From the NCBI GenBank assembly GCA_021292105.1, contig CM037874.1, forward strand, positions 6,321,886-6,385,885: a stretch of 64,000 bases of DNA. The letters run 5' to 3'. This stretch comes from Anadara kagoshimensis (lineage: Eukaryota > Mollusca > Bivalvia > Arcoida > Arcidae). A model generated the notes under the pieces. It searched no databases. It was not told where the DNA came from and was given only the letters and a program-made list of their open reading frames with translations. The position numbers were made by a program, and so were the translations under genes. Positions 1 to 11,502 of the stretch are shown in pieces; positions within the stretch are counted from its first letter, which is position 1, and the number at the start of each line of letters is the position of its first letter.

Positions 1-924
1 CAATAACTTAACATATATTCTGTTGGTATTCAAGACATATTTATTGATAGTATTAATTCTCATGTTTTTTATTTTTTTAAAACTTTAAAACACATAATGA
101 AATCACAAAACCAAAAACAATTATTCAATGTTGATTCACAGACACGGGTCTGTTTCTACCCCCTGAAAGTCAAATTTTTACAATGATTTTTTTTAAAAAT
201 AATCAAATTTGGATTTTATAAGACTCTAACGTAAGTATTCGATATAATATTTTATGTGAGTTTAAAAAAATCTCGTTTCAGCTACGTGAAATTTCGTCAT
301 TATTAATACCAACAAGCTGAAATTACCCTGGATGTTTTAACGACCCATAATCTCATGTTCCTTTTCATTCTTAATTTTGATTACAAGTGTAGAGCGTGCA
401 GATAGCAAGAGGTGCTTTACCTTAAGAAACACCCGACTTCTCTTCCCTGTTAATGATTTACGTGTTTAACTTAATTTGCAAGTTTTCAATGTTTTGATTT
501 GTTTTGGAATGTGATTTGGACATTGTTTGGTGTGTTAGGTTTATATGAAAACTTTGTATGCAACATACGATAAATAGCTTGATTTAATCAATAAAGCGTT
601 TACCGAAAATTATATCTGGAAAAATATGTTTTCCTGACATGAATAAACTGTAACTAGGTCATTCTGATTACGATATGTATGTAAATATGCGCAGTTACAA
701 AAGTAAAGGAGTCTCTTAGGTAAGTGAATGTAGGCGTGTCGGGTTAAATACATTTTAAAACTAAAATTACATTTTAGTTGTTTTAACTGAAATGTTTTGT
801 TAAGAAAATATGCATTTTTCTTCTTTACAAAAAAGACAAACAGTAGCGTAAAACTGTTCATTAATTTGTAAAATACGTTTTATTCATCCATTTCTTTTTA
901 CACCCAGGCCACCAAATTGTCTTC
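1..924. other. Intergenic AT-rich DNA upstream of the OAS gene
   Basis: No exon or convincing reading frame is visible. The only structured part is a family B repeat copy at about 395-545, recognised by a conserved CACGTG-like block followed by 'TTTGC(C/A)AGTTTTCAATGTTT' that recurs elsewhere in the first 12 kb. An 83-codon frame on the - strand at 610-861 has low-complexity composition and no splice or start context, and I treat it as chance. Confidence 0.6.
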
Positions 925-1235
925 AGTTAAATTTGTTTAGTCCTTTGGGTATCTTTTCATCATCAGAAAAGTTTGGTTTCACAATTTTGAGGAAGCACTA
1001 CTGATGAGGAATTGTATTCCAAAACGGCCGTCTAGTGCTTAAAATTAAACTGGTATAATATATAATTGAAACCAATGAGTCGGTATTTTTACTGGTGGAT
1101 GTTTTTCCCAGTAGGCAATAATTGTGTATTATTGTCAGAACTATATTATTGTCTAAATTCGCTGCGAGTTTAAATTTTAAATTTCTCATGGTATATATCC
1201 TCATGTAAAGTTTTTCCTTAGCTAAATTTGGTTTT
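925..1235 (+). repeat. Dispersed repeat family A, copy 1
   Basis: About 300 bp that recurs in altered form at 3000-3365, 8990-9115 and 12835-12925, and inverted at 14275-14400 and 48195-48300. Shared landmarks are 'GAGGAATTGTATTCC', 'ACGGCCGTCTAGTGCT', 'ACTGGTATAATAT' and 'GTAGGCAATAATT'. No coding capacity is seen. The order of blocks differs between copies, as expected for a non-autonomous element with internal or tandem structure. The family is not identified. Confidence 0.7.
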
Positions 1236-1299
1236 TAAATCAAACATTAAAGTCAATATTAATTCATTTTATTTAGTAAACTGTTTATTTGGAGGAATA

Positions 1300-1440
1300 A
1301 TGCAAACTTAGATTTATTAACATTGACCATCAGAATTTTGGTAATAAGTATGGTGTATCCAAAACTACCCTGGGTAAATTTGACATCCTATAGTTTAATG
1401 TTCCTTTGATTCTCAATTTGATTAAATAAAACTTAAAAAT
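1300..1440 (+). repeat. Dispersed repeat family B, 5' part
   Basis: The block 'GTATCCAAAACTACCCTGG' followed by 'TTTAATGTTCCTTTGATTC' matches the region at 9925-10000 that precedes a family B body, and the region at 4630-4690. This copy seems to lack the CACGTG...GCCAGTTTT body. It lies directly upstream of the first coding exon of the OAS gene. Confidence 0.5.
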
Positions 1441-1844
1441 GCATCTGACAAAAATAATGTTCTATTAAAGTAAATAGATAAATACACGTATCATACCTAT
1501 TTGGACTAATTAATTTTCAGGGAGAACTTAAATTCGGTCAATATAAGTATTTTCTCGTGTTTTATTACGTCAATATTAAAATACCTAGTCTTTTTAATCT
1601 TTATATCCCCTTTAAGATTACGTTATTTCACAAGTACTTTTGTTTCTTTTACTTTTTTATTTTAGCCGCTTGAATAACAACAAAAATATTTAAAAAAAAC
1701 ATAAAACCATGTTTTTCTCACTCATCGCTATGGCTAATATTCTTTTGTTTGACATGTACCAAAAGTATTGTATATGGCGGTAACATAAAATTTATATTTT
1801 TCATTTGTTTATAAGGTATAGACAAGTAAGGGCTAGATTAAGTA

Positions 1845-2009
1845 ATGGCAGACATAGGAATGAGAAGCGATGAGAGTGTTGGTTGTTTTATAGAACGCGT
1901 AGTTAAACCAGATACAGCATGTCTCGAAAACACAGGAAAAGTGATCAATACCATTGTTCGTGCACTACAACAGCAAAGTGGAGACATTGGTATTAAAGAA
2001 ATAATCAAG
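1845..2009 (+). CDS. OAS: OAS exon 1
   Basis: Encodes residues 1-55, the N-terminal helices ('CFIERVVKPDTACLEN'), in frame from the ATG at 1845. It ends in phase 0 at AAG/gtaagg. Its last residues sit directly before the P-loop glycines, where exon 2 resumes. Confidence 0.9.
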
Positions 2010-3841
2010 GTAAGGCAGTTAATTACGTACAAAAACTTTTAATTGGACCTACAATTCTTCAGTACAATAATGAAGAGACATTAAGTCGAAAATTAATTAT
2101 CAGTGTCTTGTTGCTAATATTTTAAGAAGTTGTTTTGGCAAATGAGTTTAAATAATTACCTTACCATTTATATGGTCTACCTGATAGTTTATGTAATAAC
2201 GTGGTACAGTAACTATCATAACCTTATAGCGAAACATTGCCTATGTGCCCTGAGCAAACGCAGCTTTGGGATTTCGTTATAGTCTGACGCACTACGCGAC
2301 TAAATACTACAGCTATCCTCATCGAGCCAGAGGTCATACTCAATTATATATTTATCATTTAGTATTTACGTTTATTTCTGCGAACCAGTAACCAGAATTA
2401 ACATTTAGGTTTATAAGATTTATCTGTCAGGTTAATTTACAAGTCCTCAAACACGGTATGAATAATACGTGATAGTAAATCAGAACAACACTTGCTTTAC
2501 ATATGCCTGCGCAACCTTGTAGGCATTACATAATACGCGTGATATGGCATCATTTTACACACTTAAATTTGATTTAGATTTAAATGTTAGTGGTGTTCTT
2601 TGTTGAAAAGAAATTTCCGAGTTGAAAAACTAGCTATTTGGAAGTGTTATATTTCATTTTTTGTAGACAGATCAAAATATTTTTCTGATATTCATACACA
2701 AAATATTATTATTTGTTTTTAGGGGTATCCACATTTTTTTGTAAATTTCAGTATCTGGGCTTTTTTCTTTTACATAAAAACCCCTGTTTTTATAAACTTT
2801 ATAATGATCAGATAGTGATTCCACCATAAGACAATAATGCTTTAGATTTTTGATAAAGTTTTACCTAAATTGTGATTATATGATAATAAAATTTGTAAGA
2901 AAACATGCTGGAAATTAATTTTATATTCAAAACTTTCTTAATGATATTGCAATTAAGATTTTAATTGTTTCAATTTCAATTGTTTAATTGCTGTAAAAAT
3001 TAAAACTGGTATAATATGGAATTTAAACCCCTGAGTCGATATCTCTGCTGGTGGCTGGTGCCCCGAGGATATCACCAACTCAGTAGGCAATAATTTTGTA
3101 TTATTGTCAGAAATATACTATAATTGTCTAAATTTCCTGTAAGTTAAAATTTGAAATTTCTCAAAAACTAAGGTATACTCCATCATGCAAAGTATTTCCT
3201 TAGCTTAATTTAGTAAAATATATTTTGGTCCTTTGGGTAAGTTTTCAACATCTTCAAAAAAAAATTTTGGCTTCATAATTTTGGTCCAAGCACTACTGAT
3301 GAGGAATTGTATTCCGAAACGGCCGTCTAGTGCTGTAAAAATTAAAACTGGTATAATATGGAATTCAACACATTTCAAGGTGACCGTGAATCAATTAAAC
3401 ATTTAAATAATAGTTTTTTAATATTTATATTTTCTTTACGATTATAGGGCGGGTCTTTAGGAAAAGGAACCGCTATAAAGGGTAAATCCGATATCGATTT
3501 ACTGGTGGTAATGAACGATCACAACGTTGGCGATCTGCAAAGGGCAATAACTCACGGAAGACTCCTTACAGAGATAGGGAAAAAGTTTGAATACGCAGTG
3601 AAAATAGGCGGTGCACAATGCAAATTCACCAGAAAAACACAATATTCAGTTCAATTTGAATTAAAGACCGAGCATAATGGAGACTGGCATGATGTTGATA
3701 TTTTACCAATTGCTGATATAGATATAAAAAATAGTTAAGTATTTATAGCACGTTTTGATAAATATTTATACTATAGTTTGCAGACACCGTCAAGACGCTT
3801 ATATCTTTTTTCTTTTTTAAGTTTTTCATTCAATTTTCATA

Positions 3842-3899
<58 letters not shown>

Positions 3900-6800
3900 C
3901 ATTTGTAACAGATAAGTGACAAAACATTTGGAACAAACATACAATATGCTAATGCTAAAGCATGTACATAATAGAATATGAACTTATTTGGAACTCAAAC
4001 CAAACTTTTTTTAATATCTCATCACATTGTTCTGATAGGATTTGCCTTGTCTGGGGGATATAAATAAAAAGAATACATTTTAACATTTCTATATTATTTC
4101 ATAGCATCGATAGTTGCTTTAAATGATGGAATCTAGGTTTGTAATTCTATAGATATGAATAAAATATTTAGTTACAACGAAACAAATATTGATTCATTTT
4201 GAATTAGGTGTCTCTAAAGTTGTACCAAAGAGAACAATCTCAACAGGTTTTTCAACATTTCCATTCAATGTGAAATTAATAATAGGTATTAATTGATTCC
4301 AGACATTCTTAATAAACTGACATTCATAAAACATACATGTATGTGAAATTGTTTCTTTTACTTAAACACAAAAAGTACATAATTCGGCTTCTAATAATTT
4401 GTCTATTTTTAAAAAATTCTCGAGATCTTGCGAGATACTGTTTTGTTTCCGTTTAAAAATGGCGACGTATTGCGGGGAAATTCACGTGAATTTTACATAA
4501 TTGTTTCAGTTCTCCAGTATATGGATTGCTGTGATAAAATAATAGATCTATTGTAGTTTGATTGATTTAAGAATTATGTTCTTATGTTATCTATGGTAAA
4601 AGCTTTGCTTTGCGCTGCCTATGATAGTTCTGTATTCAAAAATTACTCCGGATATATTTGACGTCCAATAATTCAATGGTTAATTTGTTTCATTTTAAAT
4701 ACACGTGTGGAAGATTTAGTGAGCTAAACAGGGTTTCTTACCATTCCGGGGCACCCAGTCTTTTCAACTGAATGTTTATGAATTTAATTAAATTTGCCAG
4801 TTTCAAAGTTTTTACGTTGCTTTGCGATTGTTCGTATGTTTGGTTTAGGTTTTAAATGAACATATTGCGCATTTAACCAACTTACCAGGAGATAATTACC
4901 CTTTCGAAACAACTGGTCTCACTTTTCTGCCTAAAATTGACGTGTTTTTCTAAATTTGCCAGTTTTCAATGTTTAATTTTGTTTCATTTTTGTAATTTGA
5001 TAACGGACTGGTTTGTTTAATTTGTAACTTTATTCAATATCAGGTAAACACAGAATCTACGCAGAAATGAAAAGCAAATCGCCATTTGAAAGAGAGTTTT
5101 ATTCCGCAAGCTTGTGTAGACTACAAATAGAGTTTCTGAAAGACAGGAATTCAAAGCTGAAGGATGTAATCAGATTCTGTAAATACTGGAAAAAAGAAAA
5201 GCAGGTTCTCAAATAGAATTTTTTGTATAGTCTATTAAATTTAATTATAACTTCATCATTTAAGAATTCTAAATTGATCATAAGGCAAAACGTATATTGT
5301 TTTAGCAGCAAAATTACTTAGCCGAACGTCAACAAACATCTCAAATCTATTTTAAATTACATTAAAGTGTGTGTGATTCTAATAATATAACATGCATTTG
5401 TTAATCTCACTCCTATGTACCGCTCATAAAGTTTTATGGCTGTTATCATAATATTGTTGATAATGACGATGTCTGTATCAAAATTGCCCTGTATACCGGT
5501 CATCCCAAAGAAACGTCACCCCTGTTACAATTATAGTAGGGACAAAAATACAAATACAACAAAATGCATTTCATTGAGACTAGATCTACTTAGAATAATT
5601 GGCATTGTTAGAAATCATCACAAACTATTTGCAGCTAGTATTTTGCTGAAACAGCTCTTACGTCATGACATGGTATACGATACAAATTTTGTCATTCTGA
5701 TTTCTTGATCTGATACCAGTGATTTTTAACAGACTATCAAAGCTCTGTAGACGATTTAGGACTATTTTTGGCTACTTTCTTTTTAAGTGAGTCACGCAAA
5801 TATTCAAGAGAAGGCATATCAGGAAACTTTCCGGTCCAGTCAAGGATAGAAATGTTGATTGTTCAAATAAACTGCTTTATCAATTTAAGAATTTAAGTGC
5901 ATAAGAAGGAGTTAGGTCGTGCTGAAAGATGGATTTTTTCGGAGGAAAATATTTACAATGAATTCGAAAATCATTTATTGTATATGTTTGGTAGTATTGA
6001 CTATTTAAGGTATCGGTACCCTTCTTTAGTAAACCTACATTTTTATTTGGCATAATTCCAGGAACATGAAATTGAGCAGGATTTTTTACTTGAAATGAGT
6101 ACAAGAAACAATGAAATGACCTGCCCGGAAATTCTCAATTGAAAATTTTGTTTGATTCCCTTAAACAGAGAGAAGCCAAAGATAGTCAAAAATCGTCATC
6201 AAAACTTCGGCAGTCTGTTAAAACCATTGGAATCAAATCAAGAAATCAGATGTCAAAATTTTATTGCACACTTTTTCATCGTGTTACGACTGTCATTTAA
6301 GATTAAGGTGCTTCTGCAAAATTCTAGCTGTAAATTAGCTTGTGTTGATACCAAGCCGTCCTAATTATTCTAAGTAAATCACTCCTACATGCAATGCATT
6401 ATGTTGCGTTAGTATTTTGTTCCTACTTTAATTGTACTAGCGATGACTTTTCTTTATGAAAAGTAGGGGGTGATGTTTTGTTGTAGAACGAACTGTATAT
6501 TTGACGTTCCATGTTACTTTTATCACAATTTTGATTACACAATTATTATATTAACTATTTATGTAAATATTTAATTTTATTGTACGAATTCACCTGATCC
6601 TGTATATATTTTAGATTGATATCCCTTCGTATGGCATTGAACTGATAGCGATAAAAGTTTGGGAGGAAGAATCAACAAAGAGTCTAGAGAATCTTATAAA
6701 AGCCGTCTTTACCAAATTGATACATTTTCGAAGTCTTGCTTTGTCATGGAATGAGAATTATAACTACAGTTTCAATGAGCGAATGTAAGATACAAATAAT

Positions 6801-7638
6801 TGGGAACCGCTTTATCTGAAAGACGCTAAAATTTTTAACCCTGTTGTCTTTAAAAGCCATATTAACTCAAATGGGCATTTTTGAGTCATTTCACTACCAA
6901 ATTATGTTGAACATGGTTTAAACTAGATCATATTAAGACAAACTAACGCCCATTTGTCATGGACTATTAAATATGCTATTTTCATTCCCAATTTTAAATT
7001 CACACTTGCCGAGCTAGCTACTCTTCTAAAGCATCCGGTCTCACTCCACCGGTGGAAGTCCACGTGTTTAACTAAAATTGCCAGTTTTTAAAGTTTATAA
7101 ATAAATTTTTAAACTGTCATTCAAAAATCGGCTGGTATGTTTGTTTTTATATAAACTACTACTAAAATGACCAAATAACTGAATCAATGAATCCTCGCAT
7201 CCCTTATCATATCAGATTTATACAGTTAATTGCCGTGATATTGTAATCAGGTTTAATGCATGTATCAAAGACAAAACACAAATGTTCACTAAAATTTTCA
7301 CTCGGGGACATTGCAAGCCTGATCTTATAACGTGTACAAAGACCCTCAAAAAGTTGTATGGTACTATTGTTTCAAAGTTTGTATTATACCTTTAAGTTAA
7401 ATAAGAATCAAATCATTTTATTTTGCCCTATTGTCTGAAGATTGTCATTAATTATCTAGTCTGTGCCTACAATGCCATCTCATGCTGTTCTAAAAATGCA
7501 ATAAATCACTTTTTTGCTTACAGGGACACACCATATATCCGAGATCCAGCTAATCCATTCAAGGATGTTCTTCAACGCACAGGAGATTTTAATAGAATTC
7601 AAACTCAAGCTGGACAAATGCGTGCAAGAATTCGCTAA
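1845..7638 (+). CDS. OAS: 2'-5'-oligoadenylate synthase-like protein (five coding exons)
   Basis: CDS is join(1845-2009, 3448-3733, 5044-5204, 6615-6784, 7524-7638), giving 298 residues; phases are consistent at all four GT/AG introns. The protein is a template-independent nucleotidyltransferase of the OAS family, which makes 2'-5'-linked oligoadenylates from ATP on binding dsRNA. Seen: 'GGSLGKGT' at 56-63, the metal-binding pair in 'KSDIDLLV' (D70, D72), and the third aspartate in 'DVDILPI' (D139). The helical block 'YSASLCRLQIEFLKDR', 'PSYGIELIAIKVWEEES' and 'DPANPF' then match the OAS C-terminal domain. The length is one OAS unit, without ubiquitin-like or repeated domains. The ATG at 1845 is the first in frame and precedes the family's usual N-terminal helix; an acceptor-like TTATAAG just upstream allows a further 5' exon. 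Alternative: another cGAS-like receptor, but motif spacing favours OAS. The activity is inferred. Confidence 0.93.
2010..3447. other. OAS: OAS intron 1
   Basis: AT-rich intron. Its last 450 bases hold a family A copy (about 3000-3365). Nothing else is recognisable. Confidence 0.6.
3000..3365 (+). repeat. Dispersed repeat family A, copy 2
   Basis: Contains two occurrences of 'AAAACTGGTATAATATGGAA', at its start (about 3003) and end (about 3345), so the copy runs from one boundary motif to the next. In between are 'GTGGCTGGTGCC', 'CAGTAGGCAATAATT' and 'GAACGGCCGTCTAGTGCTG'-like blocks shared with copy 1. It ends about 80 bases before OAS exon 2. Confidence 0.7.
3448..3733 (+). CDS. OAS: OAS exon 2 (catalytic core)
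   Basis: Begins after TTATAG at the codon for Gly56 and carries the whole active site: GGSLGKGT, D70/D72 and D139. It ends in phase 1 at ATA/gttaag. Reading through the donor gives a stop within one codon, so the splice is required. Confining all three catalytic aspartates to one exon is convenient for checking orthology. Confidence 0.92.
3849..3897. repeat. (TG)n microsatellite
   Basis: An uninterrupted TG dinucleotide run of 49 bases in OAS intron 2, 115 bases after the exon 2 donor. Confidence 0.98.
4735..5010 (+). repeat. Dispersed repeat family B, two copies in tandem
   Basis: Two consecutive degenerate copies. Each has a 'TTACC...CC' block with a 'CATCC/CACCC' element, then 'AAATTTGCCAGTTTTCAA' and a 'TTTGTTT'-rich end. 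The same arrangement is found at 395-545, 7010-7145, 9310-9440, 10020-10125 and 11040-11190, and inverted at 62630-62790. Non-coding. Confidence 0.65.
5044..5204 (+). CDS. OAS: OAS exon 3
   Basis: Starts after the acceptor TATCAG and restores the frame split in phase 1. It encodes 'YSASLCRLQIEFLKDR' and 'LKDVIRFCKYWKKE', the helices that in OAS proteins read as 'FLKxRPxKLKxLIRxVKxW'. It ends in phase 0 at CAG/gttctc, a weak donor, followed 8 bases later by an in-frame stop. Confidence 0.9.
5205..6614. other. OAS: OAS intron 3
   Basis: No repeat copy that I recognise and no supported exon. Frames at 5436-5708, 5880-6104 and 6152-6364 have no similarity or splice logic and are taken as chance. 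Confidence 0.55.
6615..6784 (+). CDS. OAS: OAS exon 4
   Basis: Follows a TATTTTAG acceptor and encodes 'IDIPSYGIELIAIKVWEEES' and the helices after it, the conserved start of the OAS1 C-terminal domain. It ends in phase 2 at AT/gtaaga. The following exon begins GGACAC, so the split codon is Met. Confidence 0.9.
7010..7150 (+). repeat. Dispersed repeat family B copy in OAS intron 4
   Basis: 'AAGCATCCGGTCTCACT', 'GGTGGAAGTCCACGTGTTTAA' without its last base, then 'TTGCCAGTTTTTAAAG' and 'GGCTGGTATGTTTG'. This is one of the better preserved copies, and it shows the central palindromic CACGTG. Confidence 0.7.
7524..7638 (+). CDS. OAS: OAS exon 5 and stop
   Basis: Begins after GCTTACAG with the split Met codon and reads 'DTPYIRDPANPFKDVLQR', where 'DPANP' matches the family's DPADP block. 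It ends at TAA (7636-7638). The last 20 residues are basic (RIQTQAGQMRARIR) and resemble no known extension. No clear AATAAA lies within 500 bases; the first I see is at 8492. Confidence 0.9.
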
Positions 7639-8984
7639 TTTACCATGCTATATACAATTGTGGACAAACGAAAATATTACATCGTTCAAGATATGAGATA
7701 TTTTCAGATTTCAATTTTTTGTTATTCAACATAAAGATGGTTGTCTTAACTTTATAATTTTTTAATTCACTACATATGTATTTATGTAGAATTGACAATT
7801 GGATAGGCAATTAAAAACGTTAATTAAAACTAGACATTGTTTTTATCAATTTGAGAACTAGCTATACCATCAGAATATTTCCATTGAAAGTGTCCTCAGG
7901 CTGTACATGTACATGCGAGCCTTTGATTATAATGCTGCTAAACTTGTAAGGCGTAAGGCAATGACTTTTCAGGATTTCATTAAACCGATAATAGCGATGA
8001 TGGCAAGATTTTTTTATCAAAATATCAGGCATAGAGCTGGAATACCATAAAACAATTTACATTGGTATACCAACGTGTTATAAAGTTAAAACCATGATAA
8101 ACTATACATTGTTCATCAAAATTACCTGCATTGTAAATTTTGAGATTCCTCAAAAAAACGAAGTTTTGTTTTATCCTTCTAAGTAATGCCTTAAGTGTGT
8201 TTGGTAAAATACATTTTGGTCCTTCTGTTTTTCTCATTTCAATAACTTACAGGTCCAAGAAGAAAGTTTGGACACCCCTTTTATAACCTTTGTAAAAAAA
8301 GCAATGTGTATGGTCTTAGTACTTGGTGTTTTGTTAACTTATATTTGTTAAAAGACTATTTTTATATACTACCTAGGATGTTATTTAAATGACATGTTTG
8401 ATAAAAGTTTCAATTTTAGTTTATAATGAACAGTGAGTGATAAAAAAATGAAAACATTTGGGAAAAATCATATTTCTTCAAATATGGACTTAATAAATAG
8501 AAATACCGAAAAACGACTTTAAACCCTTAGTTTAAAGTGATTATTAAGCACTTTTTAAGTAAAATATGTCATTTTATCTGTTTAAATTCCTTTTGTATTG
8601 AAAATACTAAAATATTTAGAAATAAGGTAAAATTGGATTTTTGGTTAGTGTATTAAACGATCATTCATTTTTCGTATAACGTCCATTTCCTGCTGCAAAA
8701 AGATGTTTTATAGTATTATTTGACTTAGAAAAAACATTTTACTTATGTTGTGGAACAGATGCTTTGTTCTCATTGTTTAAAATCATTTTTGCCAAAGGAC
8801 ACCCGTTTTTGTGTCTGGAATATATAAAGGGAGATAACAGAGACGTTTGCAATTTTATTGTGTCCAAGTTACATCGATTACATCTAGTGGTATATCGCAT
8901 GGAGCAAACTATTAAACAAATTATTGATAAAGCATGTCAAAATTGTTATAACGAACAAATTTGTGGCTAGCTATGCATCACTTT

Positions 8985-9115
8985 CATGGGGTGCCCAAAC
9001 TTTCTTGTTGGACCTGTATATTGTATTTCCATTTCCACAACTTTGGTCTGAACACTACTAATGGGAATTTCAAACCAAAACGGCCGCCTAATACTGCAAA
9101 ATTAAACGGGTTGAA
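8985..9115 (+). repeat. Dispersed repeat family A, copy 3 (partial)
   Basis: Carries 'AACACTACTAATGGGAATT' and 'AACGGCCGCCTAATACTGC', a diverged match to the 3' half of the family. Confidence 0.6.
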
Positions 9116-9894
9116 TAATGCACCGACGTAACCTTTGAACTCCCCAGATATCTTAACAATTTCTTTTTTATAATTTATCTTATTACAATTTACGTATACG
9201 AAGCATTTAATTGTATATATTTGAAAAACAATAACTGCAAAATCCGTTTAATGTCCTATCTTTACAATATATATTTTTCTTAATATCATGGCTCAATTCT
9301 AAATTGTGCTTTTGGTTCATCAAACATTAGATTGATTTATGTTTAACTTGTCAGTATTAAAGTTTTAACTTTGCTTCTGTATTTTATTTTGGACATGGAT
9401 TAGTATGTTTGTTTTTAATTATAAAAATCAAGAACAAGTTACCAATTGTTACATTCTTCATAACATAATTTAAGAACACTGATGAATAATGTTTTTGTGA
9501 CATTTAAATTACATGTAAATATCCCAATGTTAGAGGATGGATTAAGTGAATTGGATTTTTGTATATTATGTGGATGTCATATATCCCAGTGAGCTTGAAA
9601 TTAATTCTTTAAGTTCTGCTTCATATTTAGACTTATACCTAAATTATGACGCCCACTAAAAGCTACATATGAAACTATGACATACGTGTTGATTTCAATT
9701 TTTCTATCGTCAACATTTCTTTTCTATGCAGCGATATACCCGATTCTCCTGCTTATGGTGTATTTGTTTCACAATTAATACGCTATGGTACAGCTTGTTC
9801 CCACTACGGGAACTTTGTAAGACGAAATAAGCTGCTTACATATAAATTGTTGACGCAAAGGTATTGCAGTCTTAGGCTTATCGAGGCCGTCAAG

Positions 9895-10125
9895 GTTTTA
9901 TGGTCATCATCATAATTTTGTTGATAAGTATGATGTTGTGTATCCAAAATTAACCTGGATATATTGGAATTCCCATACGCCAATGTTAATTTCATTCTCA
10001 ACGACAGTTAAACGTATGGCGGGCGAGTCTATCTAAACAGGAGGTGGCTACCCTTCCGGAGCATCCGATCTAACTTTCATGGTGGGTGCAAGTTCATGTG
10101 TTTTATTTTGCCAGATTCACTATGG
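9895..10125 (+). repeat. Dispersed repeat family B, long copy
   Basis: The longest copy seen: 'TTGATAAGTATGATG', 'TATCCAAAATTAACCTGGAT', then 'AGGAGGTGGCTACCCTTCCG', 'AGCATCCGATCTAACTT' and 'TGCCAG'. It shows that the 5' block seen alone at 1300-1440 belongs to the same element as the CACGTG...GCCAG body. Confidence 0.65.
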
Positions 10126-10799
10126 TAAGATGACAAAGATCCATGTCCAAAATAAATATCCTATATCAAAGTAAAACCTTTGCAGCATTATTAAGAGATA
10201 AAACGTCATCTATAGATGAATGATTTGGTGACAGGCTTTTATCTGAAAAGATTCTGTATAAATTATGTTTCATATGAATAAAGAAACAAATCAGCATTTC
10301 TTTCTTGCCCTTGGTTTTTACATGGTTATCAGGTATGGTGCATTATTTTTTAATTCGTTTAAAGACAATCGACTATTCATATTTTATTTGAAATGTCAGT
10401 GACAGCCATACACAGCCAGTATGAAAATTATATTTCAATCAATTTAAAAGGTGTTTACTCTTTTGAAGTAGCCGGCCTAACACACTTCAATTTGGGAACT
10501 GTGATTTGAACCTGGATTGGTATCCTTCTTTTAAATCCTGTCTATTGTGCAAAATGCATTCCAAAAGTAGAAACTAGTTGCAATGGCATTCTTTTAAACA
10601 AAAAACACTATATCACAGCTAAAATGAATATGAGCAATACATGTATATGATTTGTATTTGTATTTATACCTACATACAGGTTTGGTCATAAGGAAATAAT
10701 TAAAAATGGGTCATATTTTTTCTCTCTCTGATTGGTTATGTGACCAGCCTATTAACCTTGTACAACATTTAACTTGACTTGTGAAGTTCCTTGTGACAA

Positions 10800-11035
10800 T
10801 AAATTACTACGGTACCTCATTTGGTAGCATGCTCGCTCGGTATGAAAGTAAAGGGTCCTTAAAAACACATGTCCAGTGTCAAGGCAGGTGTTGCATGTTA
10901 AAGCACTCTCTATGCACATTGCCCTGAGCACACTCTACAGGTAAACATTTCTGCCACTTCACCTAAAGCTGATAACGTCTTGATATCAGCGTAATACTCT
11001 TGACTGGAATGTTAAACATTCTATCAATCTATGTG
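10800..11035 (+). mobile_element. SINE-like element, + strand
   Basis: Begins 'TTTGGTAGCATGCTCGCTCG', which is tRNA-like in its A-box position. It continues through 'GCACATTGCCCTGAGCAC' and 'AACGTCTTGATATCAGCGTA' to 'ATACTCTTGACTGGAATGTT' and ends in 'ATTCTATCAATCTA'. The 3' half is the same body as the inverted SINEs at 15285-15606 and 24640-24780. Degenerate, with no intact B box that I can find. Confidence 0.6.
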
Positions 11036-11039
11036 ACGA

Positions 11040-11190
11040 TGAACGCACTAGTGCATAGCAATTTGGAAACAAGGTAGACAACTTACCCTCCTGTTGCACC
11101 TGGCCTCATTTCCCATGTGGAAGTTCGTGTGTTTGACACAATTTGCAGGTTTTTAACGTTTTTACATCGCTTTTTAGGATTGTGATAAAG
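11040..11190 (+). repeat. Dispersed repeat family B copy
   Basis: 'TTACCCTCCTGTTGCACCTG', 'CCCATGTGGAAGTTCGTGTG', then 'TTTGCAGGTTTTTAACG'. A diverged copy following the SINE-like element. Confidence 0.6.
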
Positions 11191-11482
11191 ACATAAATTA
11201 TATGATTGTTTCATTGTTTTCATTTCAAAAATAGGATGTACACTAAACTGCCAACACTTTCAAAAGTTTATTTAATGTGATTAAGCAGCTACAATATAAA
11301 AGCATCATACAAATATTTATGACAAAATGATTAACAAAATTAACACACCACGCGCATCCACACACACCTAGACAAAAATTGTCTTTTATTCATTCATATT
11401 GATAAACATAGCACTGTCGTGCTGCTGTACAGCGTAGTTGGGAAAATTGTGTTGTGGCAAGACAGAATATAACCGAAAATTC

Positions 11483-11499
11483 GGGGGGGGGGGGGGGGG
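11483..11499. repeat. Poly-G run
   Basis: Seventeen consecutive G on the + strand, 4 bases before the 1.2 kb duplicated segment. The homopolymer length is likely to vary between individuals and reads. Confidence 0.95.
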
Positions 11500-11502
11500 T
11501 GT

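Larger units (their letters stand above)
3734..5043. other. OAS: OAS intron 2
   Basis: Holds a (TG)n microsatellite and two head-to-tail family B copies (about 4735-4860 and 4890-5010), the second ending close to the exon 3 acceptor. No other feature is seen. Confidence 0.6.

Noticed and set aside
5436-6364. Possible extra OAS exons or a nested gene in intron 3
   Set aside because: The five exons already join in phase with full domain coverage; these frames have no similarity to OAS.
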